The position numbers were made by a program, and so were the translations under genes. The notes below the pieces were generated by a model. That model did not search any database, was not told the origin of the DNA, and saw only the letters and a list, made by a program, of their open reading frames with translations. 31,837 bases of DNA from a virus. Of the stretch, positions 7,252 through 13,539 are shown piece after piece (position 1 is the first letter of the stretch; every line of letters begins with the position of its first letter). The stretch is from positions 1 to 31,837 of IMG/VR virus record IMGVR_UViG_3300017746_002081. One strand, 5' to 3'.

Positions 7252-7725
7252 ATGGAAGTTAGTATCAAAGGTGGCACAAAATCGCAAAAGGCTTATGCAA
7301 AATCTATCATAGAGTTCTGTGCAGATAAGCTAATGAGTACTAGACTTGCCAATACTCTTACAGTAAAATTACACTTTACTCCACTATACGAAAAGCATAG
7401 ACAAATGGGTAATTGTTCATGGGAAGATGACAGTTATAGGCCCAAAGAATTTACGATAGAAATAGACCCAAGTACTAGACTCAGAAGGGTGCTAGAAAGC
7501 ATCTGCCACGAAATGGTACACGTCAAACAGTTCGCCAAGGGAGAAATGCGAGATCTAGCAAGTGCTGAAAAAGTAAGCTGGAATGGGCAAAAGTACGATA
7601 TAAGCTCAGATGAGTACTTTGAAAGACCCTGGGAAATAGAAGCACACGGGCGAGAATTGGGTCTTTTTATACGTTGGGCTGAAAAACACGAATTAGGACA
7701 CTTAAAGTGGACACATGATAAATAA
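7252..7725 (+). CDS. SprT-like zinc metallopeptidase
   Basis: A 157-residue protein with a zincin active site: HEMVH at 86-90 supplies two zinc-binding His and the catalytic Glu. A third ligand is likely in the downstream RPWEIEAH segment (125-132), as in SprT/WLM-type peptidases. The fold resembles the SprT domain found in DNA-protein crosslink proteases, but no DNA-binding domain is visible, so the substrate is unknown. Small proteins like this are common in T4-like marine phages. The start is supported by AAAGGG about nine bases upstream and by a strong sigma70-type promoter. The next gene, a ClpP-like protease, follows 18 bases later, so two peptidases are adjacent. Confidence 0.8.
   Translation: MEVSIKGGTKSQKAYAKSIIEFCADKLMSTRLANTLTVKLHFTPLYEKHRQMGNCSWEDDSYRPKEFTIEIDPSTRLRRVLESICHEMVHVKQFAKGEMRDLASAEKVSWNGQKYDISSDEYFERPWEIEAHGRELGLFIRWAEKHELGHLKWTHDK
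7717..7724 (+). promoter_or_regulatory. Late-promoter-like octamer GATAAATA
   Basis: GATAAATA overlaps the end of the metallopeptidase gene and lies 19 bases before the ClpP-like ATG. AGGA at 7737-7740 gives a short, normal leader. It could let the protease be expressed late and independently. Confidence 0.45.
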
Positions 7726-7743
7726 TATAAATTACAGGATTTC

Positions 7744-8307
7744 ATGAAAAAAGTATACGAACAATATTCAGTTGATGAGAGGATAGAAGCAACTCTACAT
7801 GATAATGACATTCATTACTTGAGTGGAGAGCTAGATAATGACAATATCTCCAAAGCAATCAAATGGATAGTATCAGCAAATCTTGTAAAAAGACCAAAAC
7901 GTAAACTAACATTGTACGTGAATACAGTAGGTGGAGACCTATATGAAATGTTCGGACTGATCGATGTTATGAGAGATAGCTATCATACTATTTCTACAGT
8001 AGGTATTGGAGCAGTAATGAGTGCTGGATTTTTGATATTTGCAAGTGGTAAACAAGGTGAAAGATATATCGGTAAGAACACAGGTATAATGAACCATCAA
8101 CACTCAGACACAATGGAATCTAAGATGCACGACATGAAAGCACAGATGAAAGAGAACAACAACTGTGAACAAAGATGTATGCAGATATTAAGAGATGCAA
8201 CTGGATACAGTTTAGCAGACGTTCGTAAGAAATTCAATAACCCATCAGACCAATACTTTACTGCCAAGCAGTTAATTGACTTAAAAGTCGCAGATCATAT
8301 ACTTTAA
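7744..8307 (+). CDS. clpP: ClpP-like serine protease
   Basis: A 187-residue protein of the ClpP/crotonase fold. The catalytic triad can be placed as S93 in GAVMSAGF, H118 in IMNHQHS and D169 in NNPSDQYFTA. The oxyanion-hole glycines are in NTVGGDLYEM (60-69), where ClpP has the N-S-P-G-G type motif. ClpP forms a barrel protease fed by ClpA/ClpX-type ATPases. Marine T4-like phages often encode it, either as an assembly (prohead) protease or to alter host proteolysis; which applies here is not shown. A phage ClpS adaptor is also present at 1513-1821, which fits a combined Clp strategy. AGGA lies three bases before the start. Confidence 0.88.
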   Translation: MKKVYEQYSVDERIEATLHDNDIHYLSGELDNDNISKAIKWIVSANLVKRPKRKLTLYVNTVGGDLYEMFGLIDVMRDSYHTISTVGIGAVMSAGFLIFASGKQGERYIGKNTGIMNHQHSDTMESKMHDMKAQMKENNNCEQRCMQILRDATGYSLADVRKKFNNPSDQYFTAKQLIDLKVADHIL

Positions 8308-8314
8308 TTTCTGG

Positions 8315-8343
8315 TTGACAAACCAATACATTGATGTTATAGT
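8315..8343 (+). promoter_or_regulatory. Sigma70-type promoter TTGACA-N17-TATAGT
   Basis: -35 TTGACA at 8315-8320 and -10 TATAGT at 8338-8343, 17 bases apart, right after the ClpP-like gene. The predicted start near 8350 gives a 23-base leader for the gene at 8373. Confidence 0.75.
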
Positions 8344-8372
8344 ATTACTATAATTAGGCAAGTGAGGCAACA

Positions 8373-9071
8373 ATGAATAATAAGGTTAAAAAATTTCCGT
8401 TGGTAGACATACTATCGGCAAGTTTCGCCGCATATAGAATCAATGGCGACTACTACAGAGAAACTAGACGTTTCGAAGAATCACCTACACAGTTTTCAAA
8501 CAAGGATTGCCTAGTAGAACAATTTAGAAACGACGAACACTTTTCACCACCAGACTGGCAACAGATGACAATCAAAGATGAAGACTTGCAAAATGCAGTT
8601 GCATCAGTTGAATGGATCAATAAAGAAAACACTTTGGCCATAATGGCTGATACGTTATCCGATTACATGAAGAACCTTATTACTTGTCTAAACACACAAC
8701 AGTTAACCAAAGAACAATTTGGTGTTGTTGCAGTTACGCCAAAGATATATTTTGAAGGCAAGAAGAAGAAAGATGTTAAGAAATCTCTTAAAACTAACTT
8801 CTCTGAGTCAAAACACATAAGTACTATTGGAAGTACTTTTCAAGGTGAGTTTACTTTGCATGAAATCAAGTTTGTAGATAAGTTTAGTTGCCACGTACTG
8901 AATGGGTCGTGCAACGGCAACCTAGTTAGCTTTTTTAAGAGCTTCGATCAAACCAAAGAATTACCAAAAGAGAGTACCACCTTTAACATTAAGGCAAAAA
9001 TTAAGAGGCATGGGGAAAACTTTATTACCAAATTCCCTGAAACGATTTTAAATTACGTAAAGATAGGTTGA
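8373..9071 (+). CDS. Unknown protein with OB-fold-like C-terminus (232 aa)
   Basis: The N-terminal half is unrecognised and acidic, with WINKENTLAIMADTLSDYMKN near 80-100. The C-terminal part (about 145-232) looks like a five-strand OB fold: ISTIGSTFQGEF, HEIKFVDKFSCHVL, NGNLVSFFKSF, a linker, then FNIKAKIKRHGEN and ending TILNYVKI. OB folds of this pattern bind single-stranded DNA or RNA; the assignment is by eye. The start has GTGAGG about seven bases upstream and sits behind a good sigma70-type promoter, suggesting early expression. The gene end holds the -35 element of the next promoter. A role in phage nucleic-acid metabolism is plausible but not shown. Confidence 0.75.
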   Translation: MNNKVKKFPLVDILSASFAAYRINGDYYRETRRFEESPTQFSNKDCLVEQFRNDEHFSPPDWQQMTIKDEDLQNAVASVEWINKENTLAIMADTLSDYMKNLITCLNTQQLTKEQFGVVAVTPKIYFEGKKKKDVKKSLKTNFSESKHISTIGSTFQGEFTLHEIKFVDKFSCHVLNGSCNGNLVSFFKSFDQTKELPKESTTFNIKAKIKRHGENFITKFPETILNYVKIG

Positions 9072-9096
9072 CAAAACTGAAGAATTATAGTAATAT
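9068..9096 (+). promoter_or_regulatory. Sigma70-type promoter TTGACA-N17-TAATAT
   Basis: -35 TTGACA at 9068-9073 overlaps the stop of the preceding gene; -10 TAATAT is at 9091-9096. The start falls near 9103, one base before an ATG at 9104 that is in frame with the next gene. Confidence 0.7.
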
Positions 9097-9139
9097 TAAA
9101 ACAATGTCAATCTATTGTAAACTTATTGGAGATAGTACA

Positions 9140-9364
9140 ATGGCGAATCACAAGTTTGTTACAATAGAAGAAGTCCTCGATACAGATGATTGGGGATTGA
9201 TAATTAATAAGAACGGTGAACTGAAAGGTCTTTACGTTCCTAAAGGACAAGAAGACGATGAAGTACCTCAAGCTATAGCGACACTATGCGAAAAGTACTT
9301 TAACGTTAATTGGGCTGATGAGGACGTATTCATGGAGACAGCCGGACAGAACACATTACACTAA
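9140..9364 (+). CDS. Small acidic protein of unknown function (74 aa)
   Basis: A 74-residue acidic protein, mostly beta in character at first (FVTIEEVLDTDDWGLIINKNGELKGLYVP) then helical (AIATLCEKYFNVNW). No family is recognised. The ATG at 9140 is chosen because GGAG lies eight bases upstream. An in-frame ATG at 9104 falls almost exactly on the predicted transcription start and would give a leaderless 86-residue form. The upstream TTG at 9068 is part of the -35 element and is not credible as a start. bS21 follows after nine bases. Confidence 0.7.
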   Translation: MANHKFVTIEEVLDTDDWGLIINKNGELKGLYVPKGQEDDEVPQAIATLCEKYFNVNWADEDVFMETAGQNTLH

Positions 9365-9373
9365 AGGAGAAAT

Positions 9374-9568
9374 ATGGAAGTAATAGTTAGAAATAACAAT
9401 GTTGAAAAAGCCCTTAGAGTTATGAAACGTAAAATGAAAAAAGAAGGTTTACTTTTAGAACTTAAGGAAAGAGCATACTACCAAAAGCCAAGTGAGAAAA
9501 AACGTTTGGCTAAAAAACGTGGTATCAAGAGAGCATTAAAGTTACAAAAAGAAAGAAACAGAATATAA
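9374..9568 (+). CDS. rpsU: Ribosomal protein bS21 homologue
   Basis: A 64-residue basic protein matching small-subunit protein bS21 along its length: VIVRNNNVEKALRVMKRK, KEGLLLELKERAYYQKPS, then a lysine/arginine-rich tail. bS21 sits near the anti-Shine-Dalgarno end of 16S rRNA and helps initiation. Phage-encoded bS21 has been reported from marine phages, including pelagiphages, and is thought to replace the host copy in ribosomes and favour phage messages. The start has a strong AAAGGAGA sequence. Its presence is notable here because several other genes in the window appear to lack Shine-Dalgarno sequences. Confidence 0.93.
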   Translation: MEVIVRNNNVEKALRVMKRKMKKEGLLLELKERAYYQKPSEKKRLAKKRGIKRALKLQKERNRI

Positions 9569-9587
9569 CACTAAGGAAGGGAAGTAC

Positions 9588-10073
9588 TTGAAATTTTTTA
9601 AGAATAAAACTGATGACTTCTTTAGATGGGTCAAGGGTACAGAGCTAGTTGAACTAGACGACATTGACGTATCTGAGGATCCTGTAAGACCTGATTTAAC
9701 ATTAGGTTGGCGTATCACAAAAGGTCGTAAGATATACGGTCTGAAATACGAGGACGAGATAGAAGGCATTATTTGTATTGCATATACTAATGATGTTCCA
9801 GAGAATGTAAAGGAACTTGATATGATGAGTGAACTCGTACATATGAAAGAAGAAGTTCCAAAGGTTGCTATCGCATACACAGTTTGGTCACGTAAACGTG
9901 GAGCAGGTAGAGAGATCATTCAAAAGATTTTATCTCATGCAAAAGAACAGGGCATTGAAAGAGTTATTACACTATCGCCATTAACACCTATGGCAACACA
10001 CTTCCACATACGTAACGGTGCTAAACAAATAAGCATCAATGACACATCACAGAATTTTGAATATGAACTATGA
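9588..10073 (+). CDS. GNAT-family N-acetyltransferase
   Basis: A 161-residue protein whose second half has the GNAT fold. Motif A, which binds the acetyl-CoA pyrophosphate, is RKRGAGREI (102-110) followed by the IQKILSHAKEQG helix. The next strand ERVITLSPL and the FHIRNGAKQISI end fit motif B. The N-terminal 40 residues are acidic and unrecognised. The start is TTG at 9588, backed by a purine-rich AAGGAAGGGAA sequence just upstream. The substrate could be a protein, a small metabolite or an antibiotic; nothing in the context decides it. It overlaps the next gene by 11 bases. Confidence 0.8.
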   Translation: MKFFKNKTDDFFRWVKGTELVELDDIDVSEDPVRPDLTLGWRITKGRKIYGLKYEDEIEGIICIAYTNDVPENVKELDMMSELVHMKEEVPKVAIAYTVWSRKRGAGREIIQKILSHAKEQGIERVITLSPLTPMATHFHIRNGAKQISINDTSQNFEYEL

Positions 10074-10317
10074 GTTTGAAGATTATAGGAAGAAACCACC
10101 TAAGCCTATGCTAGGCAGTTTTCCTTTTTGGGAAGTACCCAATATCTTAGTAACTGATTATCTAGTTAAGATAGTTGCGTTCTTATTCTTAATACCAGCA
10201 TTGTTTGGAATGGCCCTAACGACTACAGGATTGTTAATAAACTTCTTGTTGGTGGACTTTATTATGTATAAATCATATCAAAGTAAAATTAATAAACTAT
10301 GGGGTAAAGATGAATAA
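10063..10317 (+). CDS. Small membrane protein (84 aa)
   Basis: A small protein with a soluble, proline-rich N-terminus (YRKKPPKPMLGSFPFWEVP) and two closely packed membrane helices at about residues 32-66 (LVKIVAFLFLIPALFGMAL and a second one ending in DFIMY). The tail is basic. Start at 10063 is preferred over ATG 10039 because it keeps the overlap with the GNAT gene short. No family is recognised; a holin-like role cannot be claimed. It overlaps the next gene by eight bases. Confidence 0.65.
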   Translation: MNYEFEDYRKKPPKPMLGSFPFWEVPNILVTDYLVKIVAFLFLIPALFGMALTTTGLLINFLLVDFIMYKSYQSKINKLWGKDE

Positions 10318-10540
10318 AAACTACGATTCTAAATGCACTATTACTTGCACCGATAATGACGTTGTTGCTGAAGCAGACGTTGATAGGTTTGAGGAAGGAC
10401 AATTTGTTGAAGTGTTTATAGCACAGAACAAAATTAAGATGATGTACACTGGTAGAGTGTATGTTGGTAATAAGATGGGCATGGAATTTACTACTCCTGG
10501 ACCTAGAACTTTTAACATAAAGCAAGGAAGAGGTTTATGA
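10310..10540 (+). CDS. Small beta-rich protein of unknown function (76 aa)
   Basis: A 76-residue protein that looks like a small beta barrel: alternating strands CTITCTD, VVAEADV, FVEVFIA, KMMYTGRVYVGNKMGMEF. This recalls PilZ- or SH3-like barrels but no diagnostic motif is present. It overlaps the genes on both sides (eight bases upstream, four bases ATGA downstream), so it belongs to a translationally coupled run. Confidence 0.7.
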   Translation: MNKNYDSKCTITCTDNDVVAEADVDRFEEGQFVEVFIAQNKIKMMYTGRVYVGNKMGMEFTTPGPRTFNIKQGRGL

Positions 10541-10815
10541 GTTTAGATCAAATAGCAGAATTAAAAGGAATACCCACCAAGGATACGTTAATCAAGTTAC
10601 TGAAAGAGCAAACTGCTACAGTAACTTTTTTAAAACTTGATGGCGACGAACGTGTAATGACTTGTACCAAAGACCTAAGAGTTATACCAGAAGCTAATCA
10701 CCCTAAGACAACCAAAGAAGCTCACGAGAAGAACATCACAGTATGGGACACTAATGCCAAAGGATATCGTTCCTTTGTGTATGATAGAGTTAGAAAGGTT
10801 GTTATAAATGGGTAG
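10537..10815 (+). CDS. SH3/Sm-like barrel protein (DUF2693/WYL_2-like)
   Basis: A 92-residue protein resembling a widespread phage family with an Sm-like SH3 barrel. The pattern LLKEQTATVTFLKLDGDERVM, then CTKDLRVIP, then ITVWDTNAKGYRSFVYD near the end is characteristic. Its function is not established; a regulatory or nucleic-acid-linked role is often assumed. AAGGAAGAGG precedes the start, and the ATGA overlap with the previous gene shows coupling. The end overlaps the next gene by eight bases. Confidence 0.75.
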   Translation: MSLDQIAELKGIPTKDTLIKLLKEQTATVTFLKLDGDERVMTCTKDLRVIPEANHPKTTKEAHEKNITVWDTNAKGYRSFVYDRVRKVVING

Positions 10816-11098
10816 AATTTTTAGTCAAGAGTTATACGGTCCAGATGGAAAGTTTTTAAATTTATCAAAATATAATGTTGTTTATGTAGTTAGGCAAATG
10901 GTCAAGGAGAAATTATGTAAGACTCCTGTTGGAGCTCTCCAAATGTTAGAGCATCATGACATAGATGTTGACGGCTTACTCGAAAGAGCGGTCAATGGAA
11001 CTATGCCAGAGGTAAGTACTACTGATGACGAAACAGAAGACCAAACAAGAGGCAGTGAGGAAGCACCGGGACTTTCCAGGGAATCTGATAAAAGTTAA
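10808..11098 (+). CDS. Small protein of unknown function (96 aa)
   Basis: A 96-residue protein with a compact N-terminal part (about 1-65: LSKYNVVYVVRQMVKEKL, then TPVGALQMLEHHDIDVDGLLERAV) and a disordered acidic tail rich in T, D, E and S. No family is recognised. The disordered tail region (from 11025 on) overlaps the next gene in another frame for 74 bases, so that stretch carries two reading frames. Confidence 0.65.
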   Translation: MGRIFSQELYGPDGKFLNLSKYNVVYVVRQMVKEKLCKTPVGALQMLEHHDIDVDGLLERAVNGTMPEVSTTDDETEDQTRGSEEAPGLSRESDKS

Positions 11099-11225
11099 TA
11101 TACTTGAACAAGAAATTGAGTATGCCAAAAGTTGTTTACAAGAACACGACACAGGACATATTCATACTGCAATAAGTTGGTTGGAAGATCGCGTAAATGA
11201 ACTAAAGGGGATTTATGACAGATGA
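11025..11225 (+). CDS. Small helical protein of unknown function (66 aa)
   Basis: A 66-residue protein whose C-terminal half matches a small conserved marine-phage pattern: LEQEIEYAKSCLQEHDTGHIHTAISWLEDRVNEL, two helices joined by DTGHIHTA. The N-terminal 25 residues lie in the overlap with the previous gene and are basic and less structured. A later start cannot be excluded, because no strong ribosome-binding site sits before ATG 11025. It overlaps the next gene by 11 bases. Confidence 0.65.
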   Translation: MTKQKTKQEAVRKHRDFPGNLIKVNILEQEIEYAKSCLQEHDTGHIHTAISWLEDRVNELKGIYDR

Positions 11226-11409
11226 TAGATCAGAAGATGCAACATACGAAAACGAAGGTAGCACAGTAACAATACCTTTGAAGGACTACGACAAGCTACG
11301 TGAAAGACAAACTTACATTACAGATAAAAGTTTGATTTCAGTGATTGATAAGATCGAGGAACTTGTTAGAGCATTGAGAAAGCACATTGTTAGATCAGAG
11401 TTTGATTAA
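11215..11409 (+). CDS. Small protein of unknown function (64 aa)
   Basis: A 64-residue charged protein, with an acidic N-terminus, a PLKDYDKLRERQTYI segment and a C-terminal helix (VIDKIEELVRALRKHI). This arrangement is common in small phage genes, but I know no function. GGGG lies five bases before the ATG. It ends eight bases before the tRNA-Thr gene. Confidence 0.7.
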   Translation: MTDDRSEDATYENEGSTVTIPLKDYDKLRERQTYITDKSLISVIDKIEELVRALRKHIVRSEFD

Positions 11410-11417
11410 TCTTACAA

Positions 11418-11493
11418 GCCGCTTTAGCTCAGTTGGTAGAGCAACTGATTTGTAATCAGTAGGTCCGCGGTTCGAATCCGTGAAGCGGCACCA
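11418..11493 (+). tRNA. tRNA-Thr (anticodon TGT), CCA encoded
   Basis: A full cloverleaf. The acceptor GCCGCTT (11418-11424) pairs with AAGCGGC (11483-11489). The D arm has AGCTCAGTTGGTAGAGC. The anticodon stem ACTGA/TCAGT encloses TTTGTAA with anticodon TGT, and the T arm is CGCGG-TTCGAAT-CCGTG. The discriminator A and a genomic CCA end the gene. It reads ACA, a codon used heavily in the neighbouring phage genes. No separate promoter is evident. Confidence 0.97.
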
Positions 11494-11507
11494 CTATTGA
11501 GAAGATT

Positions 11508-12245
11508 ATGGATATAGAAACAAAAGAATTTTACGAAGCACACAAAAATAAGGATTTTACATTTCCAGAGTTACCAGCTGACGTTAACCCTAAGATGGGT
11601 TATTCAGTTGGCAAATGGTTATTCCAACTATTGCTAGACAATAAGATAGGTTGGATAGATCTTGATTTGAAAAGTGTTAACCCACCAGACTACGAAGACT
11701 TTGGTTTTAACTTTAAGATTAGATTAGAAACTGATAGGGTAGTGGAACACACCAAGCCATTACCATTAGGCGATGTCAAAGGTGTTACCGTTTACAATAA
11801 TCAATGGCATAAACTTGAAGGTGCTGATATGACACAAACGGCACAATGGTGGTTTGATAATAGTGCTTGTGATAAACTAGCCAAGATTAACTATTGGCGT
11901 ATTGAGCCTGAAGGATATGCACGACCGCATAACTTTAACATGGTAGAGCCAACTGATAACGTAGACACAATAGATTTAATTAGCTGGCCAATTCCATTAA
12001 TGATTTGTATGGAAGAGCCAGGACTAGATTGTCATACAGTAGTAGAAGACTTTGGTATTGTACCATCACAGTTAGGTAAGGTATTCCTTATTAATCCAAA
12101 TAAGAAACGTTGCATAGTAAACACAGGAATACAACCAAGCACAAGACAGTTTGCCTTTGTAAGAATGGGTATACAATTTCAAAGGTTTATGGATCTACTT
12201 GCTAGAAGCTATCATAGACACATGATGTTACAAGGTAAACAATAA
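11508..12245 (+). CDS. Jelly-roll hydroxylase-like protein lacking metal ligands
   Basis: A 245-residue protein whose residues 125-225 follow the aspartyl/asparaginyl hydroxylase-like jelly roll: YWRIEPEGYARPHNFN, WPIPLMICME, LGKVFLINPNKKRCIVNTG and RQFAFVRMG. However, the usual HxD is HNFN (H141, N143) and the position of the distal His is occupied by R201/C202. On this reading the Fe(II) site is broken, so it may be a binding or structural protein, or use another chemistry. It ends in a one-base overlap (TAATG) with an intact 2-oxoglutarate oxygenase, which hints at a heteromeric or accessory role. The start at 11508 follows the tRNA by 14 bases with GAGAAG upstream. Confidence 0.7.
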   Translation: MDIETKEFYEAHKNKDFTFPELPADVNPKMGYSVGKWLFQLLLDNKIGWIDLDLKSVNPPDYEDFGFNFKIRLETDRVVEHTKPLPLGDVKGVTVYNNQWHKLEGADMTQTAQWWFDNSACDKLAKINYWRIEPEGYARPHNFNMVEPTDNVDTIDLISWPIPLMICMEEPGLDCHTVVEDFGIVPSQLGKVFLINPNKKRCIVNTGIQPSTRQFAFVRMGIQFQRFMDLLARSYHRHMMLQGKQ

Positions 12246-12844
12246 TGTATATTTTAACACCACCACAACATAGAGATAATCCACCACCAGAATATTGTGT
12301 GGAACAATGGGGATTGAACGATAAGATAGCAAACGACCTCCATGACTGGGTTCGAACGAACAATCCTGTTCAGAACGCAGGTTACGTTAAGGAAGGTGAA
12401 GCTGAACACGATTACGAGTTACGTTCAACAGACATAAGTTGGATTGACACAAACACCAATCCAGAGTTGTATAACTTATTAGGTGGCGTTATACATCATG
12501 CAAACGATTTTCATTTTAAATATTCTATCACGTATTTAGAAACACTCCAATATAGTGTTTATAATGCAGATAAGAAAGGTCATTATTCAATGCACTCTGA
12601 CGCAGGGTTCAAAGGTGTTAATGGTGACAGTAGAAAGATTTCATTTAGTTGTTTACTAAATGACCCAAGCGAGTTTGAAGGAGGCGCATTAACATTGATG
12701 CCAGACTCGATTGGTTACCCTATCCAATTAAAGAAATATGAGATATGTTTCTTCCCTAGTTGGATGCCTCACAAAGTAGTACCAGTAACAAAAGGCACAC
12801 GTAAGTCATTAGTTGGTTGGGTACATGGACCCGATTTTGTATAA
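12245..12844 (+). CDS. 2-oxoglutarate/Fe(II)-dependent oxygenase (PKHD-type)
   Basis: A 199-residue oxygenase with an intact active site: H117 and D119 (HSD), distal H176 in WMPHKV, and R186 in KGTRKSLVGW for 2-oxoglutarate. FEGGALTL (144-151) and CFFPSW (168-173) are typical family segments; the pattern resembles PiuC/PKHD hydroxylases. Substrate unknown. It is coupled by TAATG to the degenerate jelly-roll gene before it. A sigma70-type promoter starts 16 bases after its end. Confidence 0.88.
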   Translation: MYILTPPQHRDNPPPEYCVEQWGLNDKIANDLHDWVRTNNPVQNAGYVKEGEAEHDYELRSTDISWIDTNTNPELYNLLGGVIHHANDFHFKYSITYLETLQYSVYNADKKGHYSMHSDAGFKGVNGDSRKISFSCLLNDPSEFEGGALTLMPDSIGYPIQLKKYEICFFPSWMPHKVVPVTKGTRKSLVGWVHGPDFV

Positions 12845-12859
12845 TTGGCAAACAAGTAT

Positions 12860-12888
12860 TTGACTTTACTAGATTTTTAGTGTATACT
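12860..12888 (+). promoter_or_regulatory. Sigma70-type promoter TTGACT-N17-TATACT
   Basis: -35 TTGACT at 12860-12865 and -10 TATACT at 12883-12888 with a 17-base spacer. It drives the small DNA-binding-like gene, which has its own terminator, giving a one-gene transcription unit. Confidence 0.8.
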
Positions 12889-12924
12889 GTAACAGTATTT
12901 GAAACTTAATTAAGGAGATATTAC

Positions 12925-13173
12925 ATGAAAAATACAATTCAAGATAGTGTATTGACCGCACTTAAAAACGGATCAGAACTAACTTCAGCTCAACTTAAGA
13001 GCAAGTTTAAAGCAGGTAACCCACAAGCGGTTATCCAATCTTTGAGATTCGCAGGATACCCTGTGTACTTAAACACTACTAAGACTGGTGCTAAAAAGTA
13101 CAGATTAGGTTCTGCCTCAAGAGCAGTAGTTGCCGCTGGTTACAAAGCAATGGCATCTGCATCAAGAAGCTAA
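12925..13173 (+). CDS. Small helix-turn-helix-like protein (82 aa)
   Basis: An 82-residue basic protein, likely a small winged helix. Helix ALKNGSELTSAQLKSKFK leads into AGNPQAVIQSLRFAG, which has the spacing of a helix-turn-helix, followed by a hairpin YPVYLNTTKTGAKKYRL. The tail is rich in A and S (SRAVVAAGYKAMASA). Similar small proteins are conserved in T4-like marine phages. AAGGAGA seven bases upstream supports the start. Strong promoter, strong ribosome site and a dedicated terminator suggest high expression, fitting an abundant DNA-binding protein or regulator; this is inference. Confidence 0.8.
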   Translation: MKNTIQDSVLTALKNGSELTSAQLKSKFKAGNPQAVIQSLRFAGYPVYLNTTKTGAKKYRLGSASRAVVAAGYKAMASASRS

Positions 13174-13191
13174 TTTAGTTTCTTAGTTTTT

Positions 13192-13230
13192 AAAAAGGGC
13201 CGATCATTCATTTGTTCGGCCTTTTTTTTT
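13192..13230 (+). terminator. Intrinsic terminator after the HTH-like gene
   Basis: GGCCGA (13198-13203) pairs with TCGGCC (13216-13221), extended by the flanking A and T runs, and ends in a run of nine T. It is the clearest rho-independent terminator in the window. Confidence 0.93.
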
Positions 13231-13231
13231 G

Positions 13232-13239
13232 ACTAAATA
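13232..13239 (+). promoter_or_regulatory. Late-promoter-like octamer ACTAAATA
   Basis: ACTAAATA lies directly after the terminator and seven bases before the ATG of the small lipoprotein gene. No Shine-Dalgarno sequence fits in the gap. Confidence 0.5.
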
Positions 13240-13246
13240 TTCTACA

Positions 13247-13417
13247 ATGAAGCTGGCACTGATCATAGCACTCTCCCTAGTTCTACTGATCTCCTGTGTT
13301 AGAAAAATGGATTGTGATGTTAAGGCATCGGCTGATGTGAAAACAATACACGAACCTACCATTAAAGAACTCCAAGATAAAGTTATTCCAAAAGCTGAAG
13401 TCGGCTGTAGATTCTAA
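13247..13417 (+). CDS. Small predicted lipoprotein (56 aa)
   Basis: A 56-residue protein with a signal sequence: MK, a hydrophobic stretch LALIIALSLVLLIS and a lipobox-like LISC, so C17 could be lipidated. The mature part is short, charged and contains two more cysteines. The ATG at 13247 is preferred over TTG 13229, which lies in the terminator T run. Such small lipoproteins in phages include Rz1-like spanins and superinfection-exclusion proteins, but no Rz partner is visible and the mature part is not proline-rich, so I give no function. Confidence 0.65.
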   Translation: MKLALIIALSLVLLISCVRKMDCDVKASADVKTIHEPTIKELQDKVIPKAEVGCRF

Positions 13418-13446
13418 TTGACAAAACCAAAATAATGCACTATACT
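13418..13446 (+). promoter_or_regulatory. Sigma70-type promoter TTGACA-N17-TATACT for tRNA-Arg
   Basis: A perfect -35 TTGACA at 13418-13423, 17-base spacer and -10 TATACT at 13441-13446. The predicted start lies at about 13453, one base before the mature tRNA 5' end at 13454, so the transcript may need little or no 5' processing. Confidence 0.82.
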
Positions 13447-13453
13447 ATATACA

Positions 13454-13530
13454 CGGCCCATAGCTCAGTTGGATAGAGCGCCAGTTTGCGGAACTGGAGG
13501 TCAGGAGTTCGAATCTCTTTGGGCCGGCCA
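13454..13530 (+). tRNA. tRNA-Arg (anticodon GCG), CCA encoded
   Basis: A full cloverleaf. Acceptor CGGCCCA (13454-13460) pairs with TGGGCCG (13520-13526), followed by discriminator G and genomic CCA (13528-13530). The D arm is AGCTCAGTTGGATAGAGC, with the A after GG that is the Arg identity base A20. The anticodon stem CCAGT/ACTGG encloses TTGCGGA, anticodon GCG; the T arm is AGGAG-TTCGAAT-CTCTT. Bacteria normally read CGC and CGT with an ACG (inosine) tRNA, so GCG is unusual. Confidence 0.95.
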
Positions 13531-13539
13531 AAAAAAGAC

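Noticed and set aside
7434-7811. A 125-codon minus-strand frame over the metallopeptidase and ClpP-like genes
   Set aside because: It is antisense to two genes with complete catalytic motifs and has no start signal.
9068-9139. TTG 9068 as start of the small acidic protein
   Set aside because: TTGACA here is the -35 element of a good promoter, so the codon would not be transcribed from it; GGAG and ATG 9140 fit better.
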